Notes: generated from the sequence alone by a model not told the origin. A DNA stretch of 36,554 bases from Methylobacterium crusticola (GCF_003574465.1 NZ_QOWC01000071.1:1-36554); one strand, 5' to 3'. Positions 1 to 8,103 are shown, counted from the first letter of the stretch. Numbers and translations are program-made.

Positions 1-189
1 CCGGCGGCCCCGCGGGACGGCGCGCCCGCTCGCCGACATCGCCTTGACGCCGCACCGCTTTCTCCCGCCCGACCGGGGACGCCGCCCCGGCGCGGGTCCT
101 CCGGGCCGGGGCGAGTGGCGCTCCGGCGGGAGGGGCGCCACCACGATGACGCAGGGCCGGCGCCCGCGATCCCGCGGCGAGGGCGCCCG
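1..189. other. Window edge, no gene recognised
   Basis: This stretch lies downstream of the stop codon of the leftward recX gene. I see no convincing coding region. The reading frames open here are short, low in complexity and rich in Arg, Gly and Pro, as expected from chance in very GC-rich DNA. Several GC-rich inverted repeats are present but none has a T-run, so no terminator is called. Confidence 0.4.
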
Positions 190-714
190 TCAGGCTTCGT
201 CGGGCTCCGGCCCGCCGTCGATCACCCGGCGCGCGAGGGAGAAGCCGAAGCCCGCCCTCGCCATCGCGGCGAGGTCGCGGTCGCGGCCGGCCTCCCGCCC
301 GGCCGGCGCCCGCCAGGGGCCGAGCCGGCGCCGGCGCGCGTAGGCGCGGGCGGCCTCCTCCTCGGCGTCGGCATCGCTCTCCGCCAGCACCGCCCCGACG
401 ACCGCGCGGTCGACGCCCTTGGCGGCGAGCTTGGCGCCGATCGCCCGGGCCGAGCCGCCCCGGCGGCGCAGGGTGCGCACCTTCGCGCTCGCGAAGGCCG
501 CGTCGTCGACGAGGCCGGCGCCGCGGGCGCGCTCCACCACCGCCTCGACCATCCCGGCGAACGCCTCCGGCGCCTCGCCCCGCAGCCGGCAGCGGCTCTC
601 GACCCGGCGCAGCAGCACCCGGCGCAGCATCTCCACCGAGGCGCCGTAGCGCTCGAGGTAGTGCAGCGCGGCGCGCTCCAGGTAGGCCGGGTCGATCGGG
701 CGGGCCGCCCTCAA
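190..714 (-). CDS. recX: RecX family regulatory protein
   Basis: The 174-residue product resembles RecX, which binds RecA filaments and modulates recombination and the SOS response in the cytoplasm. The three-helix repeat pattern is visible: a first block (PIDPAYLERAALHYLERY), a second block with the family-typical LVDDAAFA stretch, then repeated RRGGSARAIGAKLAAKGVD and a C-terminal block ending in FSLARRVID. The length fits the family (150-200 residues). The start is uncertain. The frame stays open far upstream, but the only start-type codon near the conserved beginning is a TTG at 714, with a poor ribosome binding site. The next in-frame ATG, at 630, would remove the first repeat. No recA lies in the window, so the assignment rests on the protein alone. 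Confidence 0.8.
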   Translation of the reverse strand: MRAARPIDPAYLERAALHYLERYGASVEMLRRVLLRRVESRCRLRGEAPEAFAGMVEAVVERARGAGLVDDAAFASAKVRTLRRRGGSARAIGAKLAAKGVDRAVVGAVLAESDADAEEEAARAYARRRRLGPWRAPAGREAGRDRDLAAMARAGFGFSLARRVIDGGPEPDEA

Positions 715-722
715 TCCGCCAT

Positions 723-745
723 CCGGCCCGGCTTCACCGGGCCGG
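723..745. promoter_or_regulatory. Perfect hairpin in the recX leader
   Basis: A perfect 9-bp inverted repeat (CCGGCCCGG / CCGGGCCGG) with a 5-nt loop lies between the divergent recX and TAXI genes. It ends 8 bases before the TTG chosen as the recX start, so in the recX transcript it would sit over the ribosome binding region. It has no T-run. A role in restricting recX translation is inference. Confidence 0.4.
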
Positions 746-798
746 TCCCGGATCGCCGTGGGATCCGGGGCGTTGTCCGTCCGGGCCTCGCGCGAGGG

Positions 799-2193
799 AT
801 GATGCCGGCGTTTCTGCACAAGCGCGAATCCTTCTTCCTCCTGGCGGCCCTGCTGCTCGGGGCGGTGGCCGGCGGCGTGCTTTACCTGTCGCGGCCCACG
901 ACCCTCGTGGTGGCGGTCGGCCCGGAGGCGCGGGCGGAATCCCGCCTGATCCAGGCCTACGCCGACGCCCTCGCCCGCGCCCGGGAGGATATACGCCTCC
1001 TCGTCGTGCCTTACGACGACGTGCGCAACAGCGCCGCGGCGCTCCAGTCGGGCCGCGCCGACCTCGCGGTGGTGCGCCCGGACGTGCGGCTGCCGGAGAA
1101 CGGCCTGACCCTCGCGGTGCTGCACGACGAGGCGCTCGTCGTCGCGGCCCCGGCGGGACGGGAGCTCAAGGCCTTCCCGGACCTCTCGGGCAAGCGGCTC
1201 GGCCTCGTGGCGCATCACGGGGCCGACCAGCCCTTCGTCACGAGCCTGCTCGCCTACTACGCCCTCACGCCGGCCGCGCCCGAGCGGGCCGGCACCCCCG
1301 GCACCGTCGCGGTGGTGCCGCTCGCCGCCGAGGAGGTGACGGCCGCCCTGGCGACGGGCCGGATCGACGCCGCCGCGGTCATCGCGGCGCCGTCCGCGCG
1401 CGCGGCGGGCCAAGTGGTGCGGGCGGTGGAGGCGGCCTCGCCCGACCACGGCGCCGCGATCGTCGCCGTCCCGGACGGCGAGGCCATCATCCAGCGCATG
1501 CCCGAGCTGCAATCCGTCAGCATCGCGGCCGGCACCTTCGGCGGCCGCCCCAAGCGCCCGGACGAGGATGTCCGCACGGTCGGGGCCTCCTACCGCCTGA
1601 TGGCCCGCGCCTCGTTGAGCCGGGACGTTGCCGCGAGCGTGACCCAGCACCTGTTCGAGCTGCGCTCGCGCCTCGCCGCCATGACGCCCACGGCCAACCT
1701 GATGAAGGCGCCCGACTTCGACAGCGCGGTGGCGGCCACGAGCGCCCGGCTGCCGATCCACCCCGGCGCCGTGGACTTCTACGAGCGCGAGCAGCAGACC
1801 TTCCTCCAGCGCTACGAGGACTGGGTCTACCTGGCGGCGTTCTTCGGCGGCGGGCTCGGCTCGGCGGTCGCCTGGCTCGGGCAGCGCCTCGCCCGCGAGC
1901 AGCGCGCCCGGATCGACACCGTGCTCGACCGCCTGCTCGCGATCCTGGCCGAGGCCCGGGGCACCCAGGACCCGGCCGCGCTCGCCGGCCTCGCGGTGGA
2001 GATCGACGGCCTCGTGGTCGACGTCGTGCGCCACGCCCGCGCCCGCGCCACCGACATCCGCACGATGAGCGCCCTGATCCTGGCGGTGGACGCCGCCCGC
2101 GCCGCGGTCGCCGAGTGCCGCCGCGACGCCGACGGGCCCCCGCCGCGGGAGCGCGCCGGGCGGGTGCTCTCGCTGCACCAGACGGGCGCGTGA
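799..2193 (+). CDS. TAXI-type TRAP solute-binding protein, membrane-anchored
   Basis: The 464-residue protein has an N-terminal hydrophobic segment (about residues 11-29), then a periplasmic-binding-protein fold typical of the TAXI/NMT1-like family: TTLVVAVGPE, repeated L-x-SGRADLAVVRPDV and LAxxVPDGEAI stretches. A second TM helix lies near residues 340-360, followed by about 100 residues of helical cytoplasmic tail. In TRAP transporters such proteins deliver a substrate to DctQ/DctM-type membrane subunits. No such subunits are next to it, and the C-terminal anchor and tail suggest a membrane-bound sensor or orphan receptor rather than a free binding protein. Two adjacent ATG codons (799 and 802) follow a GAGGG stretch, so the exact start is open by one codon. 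The substrate cannot be told from sequence. Confidence 0.75.
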   Translation: MMPAFLHKRESFFLLAALLLGAVAGGVLYLSRPTTLVVAVGPEARAESRLIQAYADALARAREDIRLLVVPYDDVRNSAAALQSGRADLAVVRPDVRLPENGLTLAVLHDEALVVAAPAGRELKAFPDLSGKRLGLVAHHGADQPFVTSLLAYYALTPAAPERAGTPGTVAVVPLAAEEVTAALATGRIDAAAVIAAPSARAAGQVVRAVEAASPDHGAAIVAVPDGEAIIQRMPELQSVSIAAGTFGGRPKRPDEDVRTVGASYRLMARASLSRDVAASVTQHLFELRSRLAAMTPTANLMKAPDFDSAVAATSARLPIHPGAVDFYEREQQTFLQRYEDWVYLAAFFGGGLGSAVAWLGQRLAREQRARIDTVLDRLLAILAEARGTQDPAALAGLAVEIDGLVVDVVRHARARATDIRTMSALILAVDAARAAVAECRRDADGPPPRERAGRVLSLHQTGA

Positions 2194-2376
2194 GGGCGCC
2201 GCCCCCGCGCCGCGGCGTTTCCGGAACCGGTCGCGGCAGGTCGTGCCGACGCGCCTGCAGCGCGCCCGGGCCCGGGAGGCCGCGCCGTTCTCAGGTCTTG
2301 GGGTCGAGGGCGGTCTTTGCGGGCCGAGCGTCTCCTGAGCGTGGTCGGCGCCCCCGCAGGCCCGCACCTCCAGCCG

Positions 2377-2391
2377 GCCCCCGCCGGGGGC
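2377..2391. terminator. GC hairpin between convergent genes
   Basis: A 6-bp stem (GCCCCC/GGGGGC) with a 3-nt loop lies between the convergent TAXI gene and MFS gene, just after the MFS stop codon. No T-run follows in either direction, so it is only a weak terminator candidate. The rest of the 208-bp gap shows nothing recognisable. Confidence 0.25.
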
Positions 2392-2401
2392 GCCGGCGGC
2401 C

Positions 2402-3628
2402 TCAGCCGAGCAGCCTGTCGCGCTGGCGCAGGGCCGGGAACAGCCGCCCCCACAGGCCCGCCACCAGGATCGTGGCGATGCCGCCGGCGACGACCGCCGG
2501 GACGGCGCCGACCAGGGCCGCGAGGGTGCCGGACTCGAACTCGCCGAGCTCGTTCGAGGCGCCGATAAACACCGTGTTGACCGCCGCGACCCGGCCCCGC
2601 ATGGCGTCGGGCGTCTCCCCCTGGACCAGGCTCTGGCGCACGTAGACGCTCACCATGTCGGCCGCCCCGGTGGCGAACAGGCAGGCCATCGACACGGGCA
2701 GCGAGGTCGAGAGGCCGAAGCCGACCGTGGCGAGCCCGAACACCGCCACGGCCGCGAGGAGGCGCGGGCCGACCCGCCGGGTGAGGGGGCGGTGGGCCAG
2801 CACGATCGCGGTCGCCACCGACCCGAAGGCCGGCATGCTGCGCAGGAGGCCGAGGCCGAGGGGGCCGACGAGCAGCACCTCCTGGGCGAAGATCGGCAGC
2901 AGCGCGGTGGCGCCCCCGAGCAGCACCGCCACGAGGTCGAGGCTGATCGCGCCGAGCACCACCGGCTGCGAGCGGATGTAGGTCAGGCCGGCGAGGAGCG
3001 TCGCCCAGGTGAGCGCGGGCCGGTCCCGGGCGGCGGCCGGGGCGGGCCGGATCGACGCGACGCTGAGGGCCGCCAGCCCGAAGGCCGCCGCCGCGAGGCC
3101 GAACACCACCGCGGGTCCGAGGGCGTACAGGAACCCGCCCAGGGCCGGCCCCGAGACCGCGGCGCTCTGCCAGATCGAGGAGTTCCAGGCGATGGCGGTG
3201 CCGAACTGCGCGCGGGGGACCAGGGTCGGCAGCAGCGCCTGGCTCGCCGGGTTGGCGAAGGCGCGGGCGGCGCCCACCAGCACCATCAGCGTGTAGACCG
3301 GCCAGACCGGCGCGGTGCCGGACGAGGCCAGCGCCATCAGGCCGAGCCCCGCGAGGCCGAGCAGCCCGTACGCCAGGGCCGCGACCCGCCGGCGGTCGTA
3401 GGCGTCGGCGACGTGACCGGTGACGAGGGCGCCGAGCATCGCGGGCGCGAAGCTCGCGAGCCCGACGAGGCCGAGCGCCAGGGCGCTGTGGGTGAGGTCG
3501 TAGACGAACCAGCCGACCGCCACGGCCTGCATCTGGTAGGCGAGCCCGGTCAGGAAGCGGGCGATGCCGAACAGCCGGAAGTCGCGGTTGCGAAAGAGCG
3601 TCCAGCCGGACGGCGCGGGGGAGAGCAT
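2402..3628 (-). CDS. MFS transporter, EntS/MFS_3-like
   Basis: The 408-residue integral membrane protein has about 12 hydrophobic helices and a family-typical N-terminus (LFRNRDFRLFGIARFLTGL). The loop after the second helix reads GHVADAYDRRRV, the cytoplasmic loop-2/3 signature of major facilitator proteins (G-x-x-x-D-R-x-x-R pattern). The overall layout matches the MFS_3 / enterobactin-exporter-like group, proton-driven exporters of small molecules. The substrate cannot be predicted. It follows the kpsT-kpsE pair on the same strand but is separated by 153 bp with a strong hairpin, so it is probably transcribed apart. The ATG at 3628 is preceded on its strand by no strong ribosome binding site. 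Confidence 0.8.
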   Translation of the reverse strand: MLSPAPSGWTLFRNRDFRLFGIARFLTGLAYQMQAVAVGWFVYDLTHSALALGLVGLASFAPAMLGALVTGHVADAYDRRRVAALAYGLLGLAGLGLMALASSGTAPVWPVYTLMVLVGAARAFANPASQALLPTLVPRAQFGTAIAWNSSIWQSAAVSGPALGGFLYALGPAVVFGLAAAAFGLAALSVASIRPAPAAARDRPALTWATLLAGLTYIRSQPVVLGAISLDLVAVLLGGATALLPIFAQEVLLVGPLGLGLLRSMPAFGSVATAIVLAHRPLTRRVGPRLLAAVAVFGLATVGFGLSTSLPVSMACLFATGAADMVSVYVRQSLVQGETPDAMRGRVAAVNTVFIGASNELGEFESGTLAALVGAVPAVVAGGIATILVAGLWGRLFPALRQRDRLLG

Positions 3629-3664
3629 GACGTGTCCGAGCTGGGGCCGCGGCGGCCGATCCGG

Positions 3665-3690
3665 GCGGGGCGGCCTTCCCGCCGCCCCGC
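3665..3690 (-). terminator. Strong hairpin downstream of kpsE
   Basis: A perfect 9-bp GC stem (GCGGGGCGG / CCGCCCCGC) with an 8-nt loop lies about 90 bases past the kpsE stop and 37 bases before the MFS start. The lack of a T-run makes intrinsic termination uncertain. Its placement at the end of the kps pair is the main argument. Confidence 0.35.
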
Positions 3691-3730
3691 CGGGCGAGGA
3701 ACCGGCCCCGCCGGGCGGGGGAGCGCCGCG

Positions 3731-3798
3731 TCAGGCGAGGTGCCGGGTCAGGCGAGGTGCTTGGTCAGGCGAGGTGCTTGATCAGGCGAGATGCTTGC
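3731..3798. repeat. Four 17-bp tandem repeats at the kpsE stop
   Basis: Four tandem 17-bp units begin at 3731, 3748, 3765 and 3782, with consensus TCAGGCGAGGTGCTTGN. The last unit contains the real end of kpsE: read on the minus strand it encodes Lys-His-Leu-Ala-stop. The other three lie downstream and repeat this K-H-L-A-TGA block. Unit 3 differs from unit 2 only at its last base, unit 4 has one internal change, and unit 1 is more diverged in its 3' half. Since 17 is not a multiple of three, the copied TGA codons fall in all three minus-strand frames. Confidence 0.9.
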
Positions 3799-5023
3799 GG
3801 GTCAGGACCCCGAGGCCGAAGGCGAGCGCCGCGCCGGCGACCGAGAGGCTGATGAGGAGCAGGCGCCGGGGCTGCTGCGCCGATTCCGCCTTCACCGGCT
3901 CGACGATCATGCTGAAGAACTCGATCTGCCGGTCGGCGATCATACGCGCGCGCTCCCGCGCCGCGATGGTCATGGCGTAGAACTTCTCGGCGGTCTTGCG
4001 CTCCCCGTCGAGCTGCTCGAACTGGGTCAGCGTGGCGGCGAGGACGCGGCGCTGCTCCGGATCCTGGTTCGCCGCCTGGTGCTCGATCCGCGCGATGGTG
4101 TCGTCGAGTTGCGCGATCTGCGCCTTGAGGTCCTGCACCCCGCGGGTGTCGTCCCGGAGATCGCGCTGGAGCAGGCTCAGCTTGACCGCGAGGTTGATCC
4201 GCTGCGCGCGGATCTCGGCCACCATCTTGAGGTTGACCTCGTTCGATTTCTGCGCGTCGAGCACCCCGTCGCGGTTGCGCAGGTCGCGCACGGCCACGAA
4301 GAGCCTGGTCAGGCGCTCCTCGGCCCGCTTCATCTCGCGCTCGCTCTCGGCGAGGGCGTCGTTGCGGGCCCGCACGGTCAGGCGGTTCACCATGCTCTCG
4401 CTCTCGGTCATGACCGCCCGGGCGATCGCCAGCGAATCCTCCGCGCTGAAGGCGTTGACCGTGACCGCGACCACGCCCGAGGTCCCCTCGAGCTTCAGGT
4501 CGACCCGGTCCTTCCAGTACTTCACCAGCTTCTCGACCGGCTTCTCGGGGTTGAAGCGCGAGTAGAGGTCGATGTCGTCGCGGGAGAACATGGCCCGCAG
4601 GGGCATCGACCTCTCGATCGTCTCCACCATCGGGCGGCTGTGGATGTACTCGCCCACGATCATGGTGTCCTGGGCGAGCAGCTCCTTGGGCACGCCGGAG
4701 GAGGTGCCGATCTGGTCGGGCGTGGCCTTCTCGGCCCCCCCGATCGCCGGCCGGATCGCGAAGCGCGCCTCCGTCACGTAGCGGTCCGAGAGGATCAGCC
4801 CGAAGAAGACCGCGCTCGCCAGGGAGGGGAGCACGAACAGGCACACGAACAGGATCGGCGTGACGATGTCCCGGCGGGTGCGCGACCGGATCGTGCGCAT
4901 GCTCCGGTTCGGATCGGAGAAGCGCGACACGCGGGCCGCCTGCCGCAGCGCCTCGCCGATCATGCGGGAGCGGTCGGCCGGGCTGAGCGGCTGGCCTTGC
5001 GGGTTGCGGGCGTCGACCGTCAT
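3782..5023 (-). CDS. kpsE: Capsule export inner-membrane protein, KpsE family
   Basis: The 413-residue protein has the layout of KpsE/CtrB/RkpR polysaccharide co-polymerases. These bridge an ABC exporter to an outer-membrane channel across the periplasm. The order is a basic cytoplasmic N-terminus, a TM helix at about residues 53-78, a periplasmic beta-rich part with SDRYVTEARFAIR (a Wzz-like signature), a long charged helical coiled-coil region at about 190-350, and a C-terminal TM helix at about 388-407 ending KHLA. It lies 58 bp downstream of kpsT on the same strand, which supports a shared function. The permease KpsM and the outer-membrane partner KpsD are not in the window. Its stop codon lies inside a 17-bp tandem repeat. 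Confidence 0.85.
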   Translation of the reverse strand: MTVDARNPQGQPLSPADRSRMIGEALRQAARVSRFSDPNRSMRTIRSRTRRDIVTPILFVCLFVLPSLASAVFFGLILSDRYVTEARFAIRPAIGGAEKATPDQIGTSSGVPKELLAQDTMIVGEYIHSRPMVETIERSMPLRAMFSRDDIDLYSRFNPEKPVEKLVKYWKDRVDLKLEGTSGVVAVTVNAFSAEDSLAIARAVMTESESMVNRLTVRARNDALAESEREMKRAEERLTRLFVAVRDLRNRDGVLDAQKSNEVNLKMVAEIRAQRINLAVKLSLLQRDLRDDTRGVQDLKAQIAQLDDTIARIEHQAANQDPEQRRVLAATLTQFEQLDGERKTAEKFYAMTIAARERARMIADRQIEFFSMIVEPVKAESAQQPRRLLLISLSVAGAALAFGLGVLTRKHLA

Positions 5024-5081
5024 GCTGGGTGGTTCCGGCTGCGTTCGGGGCCGGGGCGCCGGCCGGGAGGGGTGGGGGCTC

Positions 5082-5735
5082 TCACTGGTTCAGCCGCTGG
5101 TAGACTTCGATGGCGTCGTTGATGTCGGGATAGATCACGGCCCTGCCGTTCGCCAGGACGATGCCCTGGCTGGCGTAGCTCTTGATGGTCTCCATCGAGT
5201 GCGAGCACATCACGATGTCGGCGTTCGCCCGCCGCTTGCTCCAGACTTCCTCGCAGCGCATCTGGAAGCGCGCGTCGCCCACGCCGGTGATCTCGTCGAC
5301 GAGGTAGCAGTCGAACGGGATCGCCATGCTCATGCCGAAGGCCAGGCGCGAGCCCATGCCCGAGGAGTAGTTGCGGATCGGCACGTTCATGTAGTCGCCG
5401 AGCTCGGAGAACTCCTCGACGAAGGCCAGGATCTTGCGCGGGTCCTCGCCGTGGATGCGCGCGACGAAGATCACGTTCTCCCGGCCGGTCATCATCGGGT
5501 GGAAGCCGCCCGCGAAGCCGAGGGGCCAGGACACCCGGGTGGTGCGGATCACGCGTCCCCGGGTCGGCAGCTCGCTGCCCGACATCAGCCGCATGGTGGT
5601 GGACTTGCCGGCGCCGTTGATGCCGAGGACGCCGTAGCTGACGCCCGGCTTGAGGGTGAACGAGGACCGGTCGAGGATCGTGCGGCGGTACCCGTCCGTC
5701 TTGTAGATCTTGGTGACGGAGTCGAAGCGGATCAT
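5082..5735 (-). CDS. kpsT: Polysaccharide ABC exporter ATPase, KpsT family
   Basis: The 217-residue ATPase begins MIRFDSVTKIYKTDG, the usual start of KpsT/CtrD/Wzt-type ATPases. The Walker A motif GINGAGKST is at residues 38-46, the ABC signature region reads YSSGMGSRLAFG, the Walker B stretch is YLVDEITGVGD, and the switch histidine is in CSHS. Its short length is typical of KpsT, which powers export of capsule-type polysaccharide through the KpsM permease. The frame is open for a further 84 codons upstream, but the ATG at 5735 gives the conserved beginning. kpsE follows at once. kpsM, normally next to kpsT, is missing: the upstream 382 bp hold no gene and the next gene, efeU, points away. 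Confidence 0.88.
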   Translation of the reverse strand: MIRFDSVTKIYKTDGYRRTILDRSSFTLKPGVSYGVLGINGAGKSTTMRLMSGSELPTRGRVIRTTRVSWPLGFAGGFHPMMTGRENVIFVARIHGEDPRKILAFVEEFSELGDYMNVPIRNYSSGMGSRLAFGMSMAIPFDCYLVDEITGVGDARFQMRCEEVWSKRRANADIVMCSHSMETIKSYASQGIVLANGRAVIYPDINDAIEVYQRLNQ

Positions 5736-6117
5736 CGGCTCAGCGGGCGGTTCTGGACGGAGCGGCGGACGGCCGCGCCGGCGCCGGGTCGGCCGGGGCT
5801 CGCGGGGCGGGAGACCTGTCCGATCATGGGCTGCACGGGCGTCCGCACGGGTGAGGCGGCCCGCCACGGATGTGCCGGACCGTCCCCACGGGCTAGGCCG
5901 TAAAAACGGCGAATCTGAGAAGCGGGCGCCGCCGCGGCCGGACCCGCGCAGGGCCGGGCCGGGCCCAGGCCCGGGTCGAGCCCGCACCGGTCCCGGAAGA
6001 CTAACGGGTGCAGTTTCGAGTGATTATAAACAGAGCCCGCGGCCGCGCGTCGTCTTGAGTTCCTCGGCCGATGGATTAAACACCGCCTCTTCCAGCACCA
6101 TTACCGGGTCGCCGACC
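5736..6117. promoter_or_regulatory. Divergent kpsT/efeU control region with AT-rich island
   Basis: This gap separates the divergent kpsT and efeUOB operons and holds no recognisable gene. Most is GC-rich, but 5990-6100 contains unusually AT-rich stretches. On the minus strand 6023-6028 reads TATAAT, a perfect -10 hexamer that could serve kpsT with a leader of about 290 bases; no good -35 is seen at the right distance. On the plus strand TTGAGT at 6055-6060 and TTAAAC at 6076-6081, spaced 15 bp, are a weak promoter candidate for efeU. A small inverted repeat GCCGT-AAAA-ACGGC lies at 5897-5910. I could not identify a Fur, Irr or RirA box with confidence. Confidence 0.45.
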
Positions 6118-6939
6118 GTGCTCATCGCATTCCTGATCATGCTGCGCGAGGGGATCGAGGCGGCGCTGATCGTCGGCATCATCGCCGGTTACCTCGCGCA
6201 GACCGGGCGGCAGGCCTGGATGCCGGCCGTGTGGGCGGGCGTCGCCCTGGCGATCCTCCTCTGCCTGTGCCTCGGCGTCGCCCTCCAGGCGCTCGGCGCC
6301 GAGTTCCCGCAGAAGCAGCAGGAGATGGTGGAGGGCGTGATCGCGCTCCTGGCCGCCGGCATGCTCTCCGGCATGGTGTTCTGGATGCGCAAGGCCGCCC
6401 GCTCGGTGAGGACCGAGCTGCACGGCGCCGTCGATGCCGCCCTCGACCGGGGCGGGCTCGCCCTCGCGGTGATGGCCTTCCTGGCGGTCGGCCGCGAGGG
6501 GCTCGAATCGGTGTTCTTCCTCCTCGCCACCGTCCAGCAGGACGTGGGCTGGGGCGTGCCCGCGGGGGCGCTCCTCGGCCTCCTCGCGGCGGCGCTGGTC
6601 GGGGCCGGGATCGCGCGGGGCGGCGTGCGCCTCGACCTGCGCCGCTTCTTCCGCTGGACCGGGGCGTTCATCCTGTTCGTGGCGGCCGGCCTGCTCGCCG
6701 GCGCCCTGCGGGCCTTCCACGAGGCCGGCCTCTGGAACCACCTCCAGGCCACGGCCTTCGACGCCAGCCACGTCCTGCCCGCCGACTCGGTGGCCGGCAC
6801 CCTGCTCACGGGCATCTTCGGCTACCAGGAGGCCCCCGCCTGGGGCGAGGTGCTGGTCTACCTGGGCTTCCTGGTGCCCTCCCTGTGGGCGTTCCTGGCC
6901 ACGGCCCGGCCGCCGGCGGCCGTGCCGCGCCACGCCTGA
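6118..6939 (+). CDS. efeU: Ferrous iron permease EfeU (FTR1 family)
   Basis: The 273-residue membrane protein is EfeU, the oxidase-dependent iron permease of the EfeUOB system. Both iron-binding motifs of the family are present: REGIE at residues 10-14 in the first helix and REGLE at 126-130 in a middle helix. About seven TM segments are visible and the length matches Escherichia coli EfeU (276). The GTG at 6118 was chosen because it gives VLIAFLIMLREGIEAALIV, which aligns with the usual N-terminus. The longer open frame upstream is low-complexity shadow sequence, and the ATG at 6139 would cut into helix 1. efeO follows after 26 bp and efeB after that, so the operon is complete. Iron-dependent regulation is expected, but no box was identified. 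Confidence 0.93.
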   Translation: MLIAFLIMLREGIEAALIVGIIAGYLAQTGRQAWMPAVWAGVALAILLCLCLGVALQALGAEFPQKQQEMVEGVIALLAAGMLSGMVFWMRKAARSVRTELHGAVDAALDRGGLALAVMAFLAVGREGLESVFFLLATVQQDVGWGVPAGALLGLLAAALVGAGIARGGVRLDLRRFFRWTGAFILFVAAGLLAGALRAFHEAGLWNHLQATAFDASHVLPADSVAGTLLTGIFGYQEAPAWGEVLVYLGFLVPSLWAFLATARPPAAVPRHA

Positions 6940-6965
6940 GCCTCGCTCCCCCGAAGGAGGACCCG

Positions 6966-8087
6966 TTGCCGATCACCGCCCGCCCGCTCCTCGCCGCGCT
7001 GCTGCTCCCGGCGGGAGCCGTCCTCCCGGCCGCCGCGCAGGCGCCGGAGCCCGTCGCCGTCACGGTGACCGACAAGGGCTGCGAGCCCGCCGCCCTGACG
7101 GTGCCCGCCGGCCGGTCGGTGTTCAGGATCAGCAACAAGAGCCGCCGGGTGCTCGAGTGGGAGATCCTCGAGGGCACCATGATCGTGGAGGAGCGCGAGA
7201 ACATCATCCCGGGCTTCGTGCAGTCGCTCTCCGCGACCCTGGCGCCGGGCAGCTACCAGATGACCTGCGGCCTCCTGAGCAACCCGAAGGGCACCCTCAC
7301 GGTGACGGCGGCCGCCACGCAGGCCGCCGGGGCCCCCGACCCGATGGCGCTCGTCGGGCCGCTCGCCGCCTACAAGCTCTACGTGATGAGCGAGGTCGAC
7401 GCCTTCCTGGGCCGGACCCGGGCCTTCACCGAGGCGGTCAAGGCCGGGCAGATCCCGCAGGCCAAGGCCCTCTACACCGAGGCCCGGCGCCACTACGAGC
7501 GGATCGAGCCGGTGGCGTCGCTGTTCAACGACCTCGACAAGAGCATGGACGTGCGGGCGGACGATTTCGAGCTCAAGGAGGCCGATCCGGGCTTCATCGG
7601 CTTCCACCGCATCGAGAAGGGCCTGTGGGCCGACAACAGCACGGCCGGGCTCGACCCGCACGCCGACCGGCTGCTCGCCGACGCCACGGAGCTCAAGCGG
7701 CGGATCGTCGACCTCACGGTCCCGCCGGCCAAGATGGTGGGCGGGGCGGCGGCCCTGATCGAGGAGGTGGCGGCCACCAAGATCTCCGGCGAGGAGGACC
7801 GCTACAGCCGCACCGACCTGTCGGACTTCCACGCCAACGTCGAGGGGTCGCGCAAGATCTTCGACCTGCTGCGGCCCCTGGTCTCGGCCCGCGACCCCGA
7901 CTTCGTCGCCCGCACCGAGAAGAACTTTTCGCGGGTCGAGGCGCTCCTGGCGAAGTACCGCGCCGAGGACGGCAGCTTCGCGCCCTACGACCGCCTGAGC
8001 GAGCGCGACCGCAACGCCCTGAAGGGGCCGATCACCGTGCTGGCCGAGGACCTCTCGACCCTGCGCGGCAAGCTCGGACTGGATTGA
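6966..8087 (+). CDS. efeO: Periplasmic iron-uptake protein EfeO
   Basis: The 373-residue protein is EfeO, the periplasmic component that binds iron and passes it to EfeU. It starts with TTG at 6966, set 5 bases after a perfect AAGGAGG ribosome binding site (6954-6960). No ATG gives the signal peptide. A Sec signal ends near AAAQA (residue 26). Next comes a cupredoxin-like domain (about 27-118, with KGCEPAALTVPAG and the MTCGLL stretch). The C-terminal M75 helical domain carries the HxxE metal motif as HRIE at residues 214-217. The length matches E. coli EfeO (375), so this is the two-domain form and not the shorter EfeM. It lies between efeU and efeB in the same operon. Confidence 0.93.
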   Translation: MPITARPLLAALLLPAGAVLPAAAQAPEPVAVTVTDKGCEPAALTVPAGRSVFRISNKSRRVLEWEILEGTMIVEERENIIPGFVQSLSATLAPGSYQMTCGLLSNPKGTLTVTAAATQAAGAPDPMALVGPLAAYKLYVMSEVDAFLGRTRAFTEAVKAGQIPQAKALYTEARRHYERIEPVASLFNDLDKSMDVRADDFELKEADPGFIGFHRIEKGLWADNSTAGLDPHADRLLADATELKRRIVDLTVPPAKMVGGAAALIEEVAATKISGEEDRYSRTDLSDFHANVEGSRKIFDLLRPLVSARDPDFVARTEKNFSRVEALLAKYRAEDGSFAPYDRLSERDRNALKGPITVLAEDLSTLRGKLGLD

Positions 8088-8103
8088 GGGCCGGGACGCG
8101 CCG

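Noticed and set aside
190..2367. A 725-codon minus-strand open frame
   Set aside because: Only its last part (to 714) is the RecX protein. The rest is antisense to the TAXI gene and lacks recognisable motifs.
3765..4844. Overlapping frame ending at the third 17-bp repeat as a second gene
   Set aside because: It is a shadow of kpsE in another frame and ends in the same repeat only because the repeat places stops in all frames. It has no domain match.
5897..5910. Short hairpin GCCGT-AAAA-ACGGC upstream of kpsT as a terminator or Irr/Fur box
   Set aside because: The stem is only 5 bp and it does not match any iron-response box that I know.
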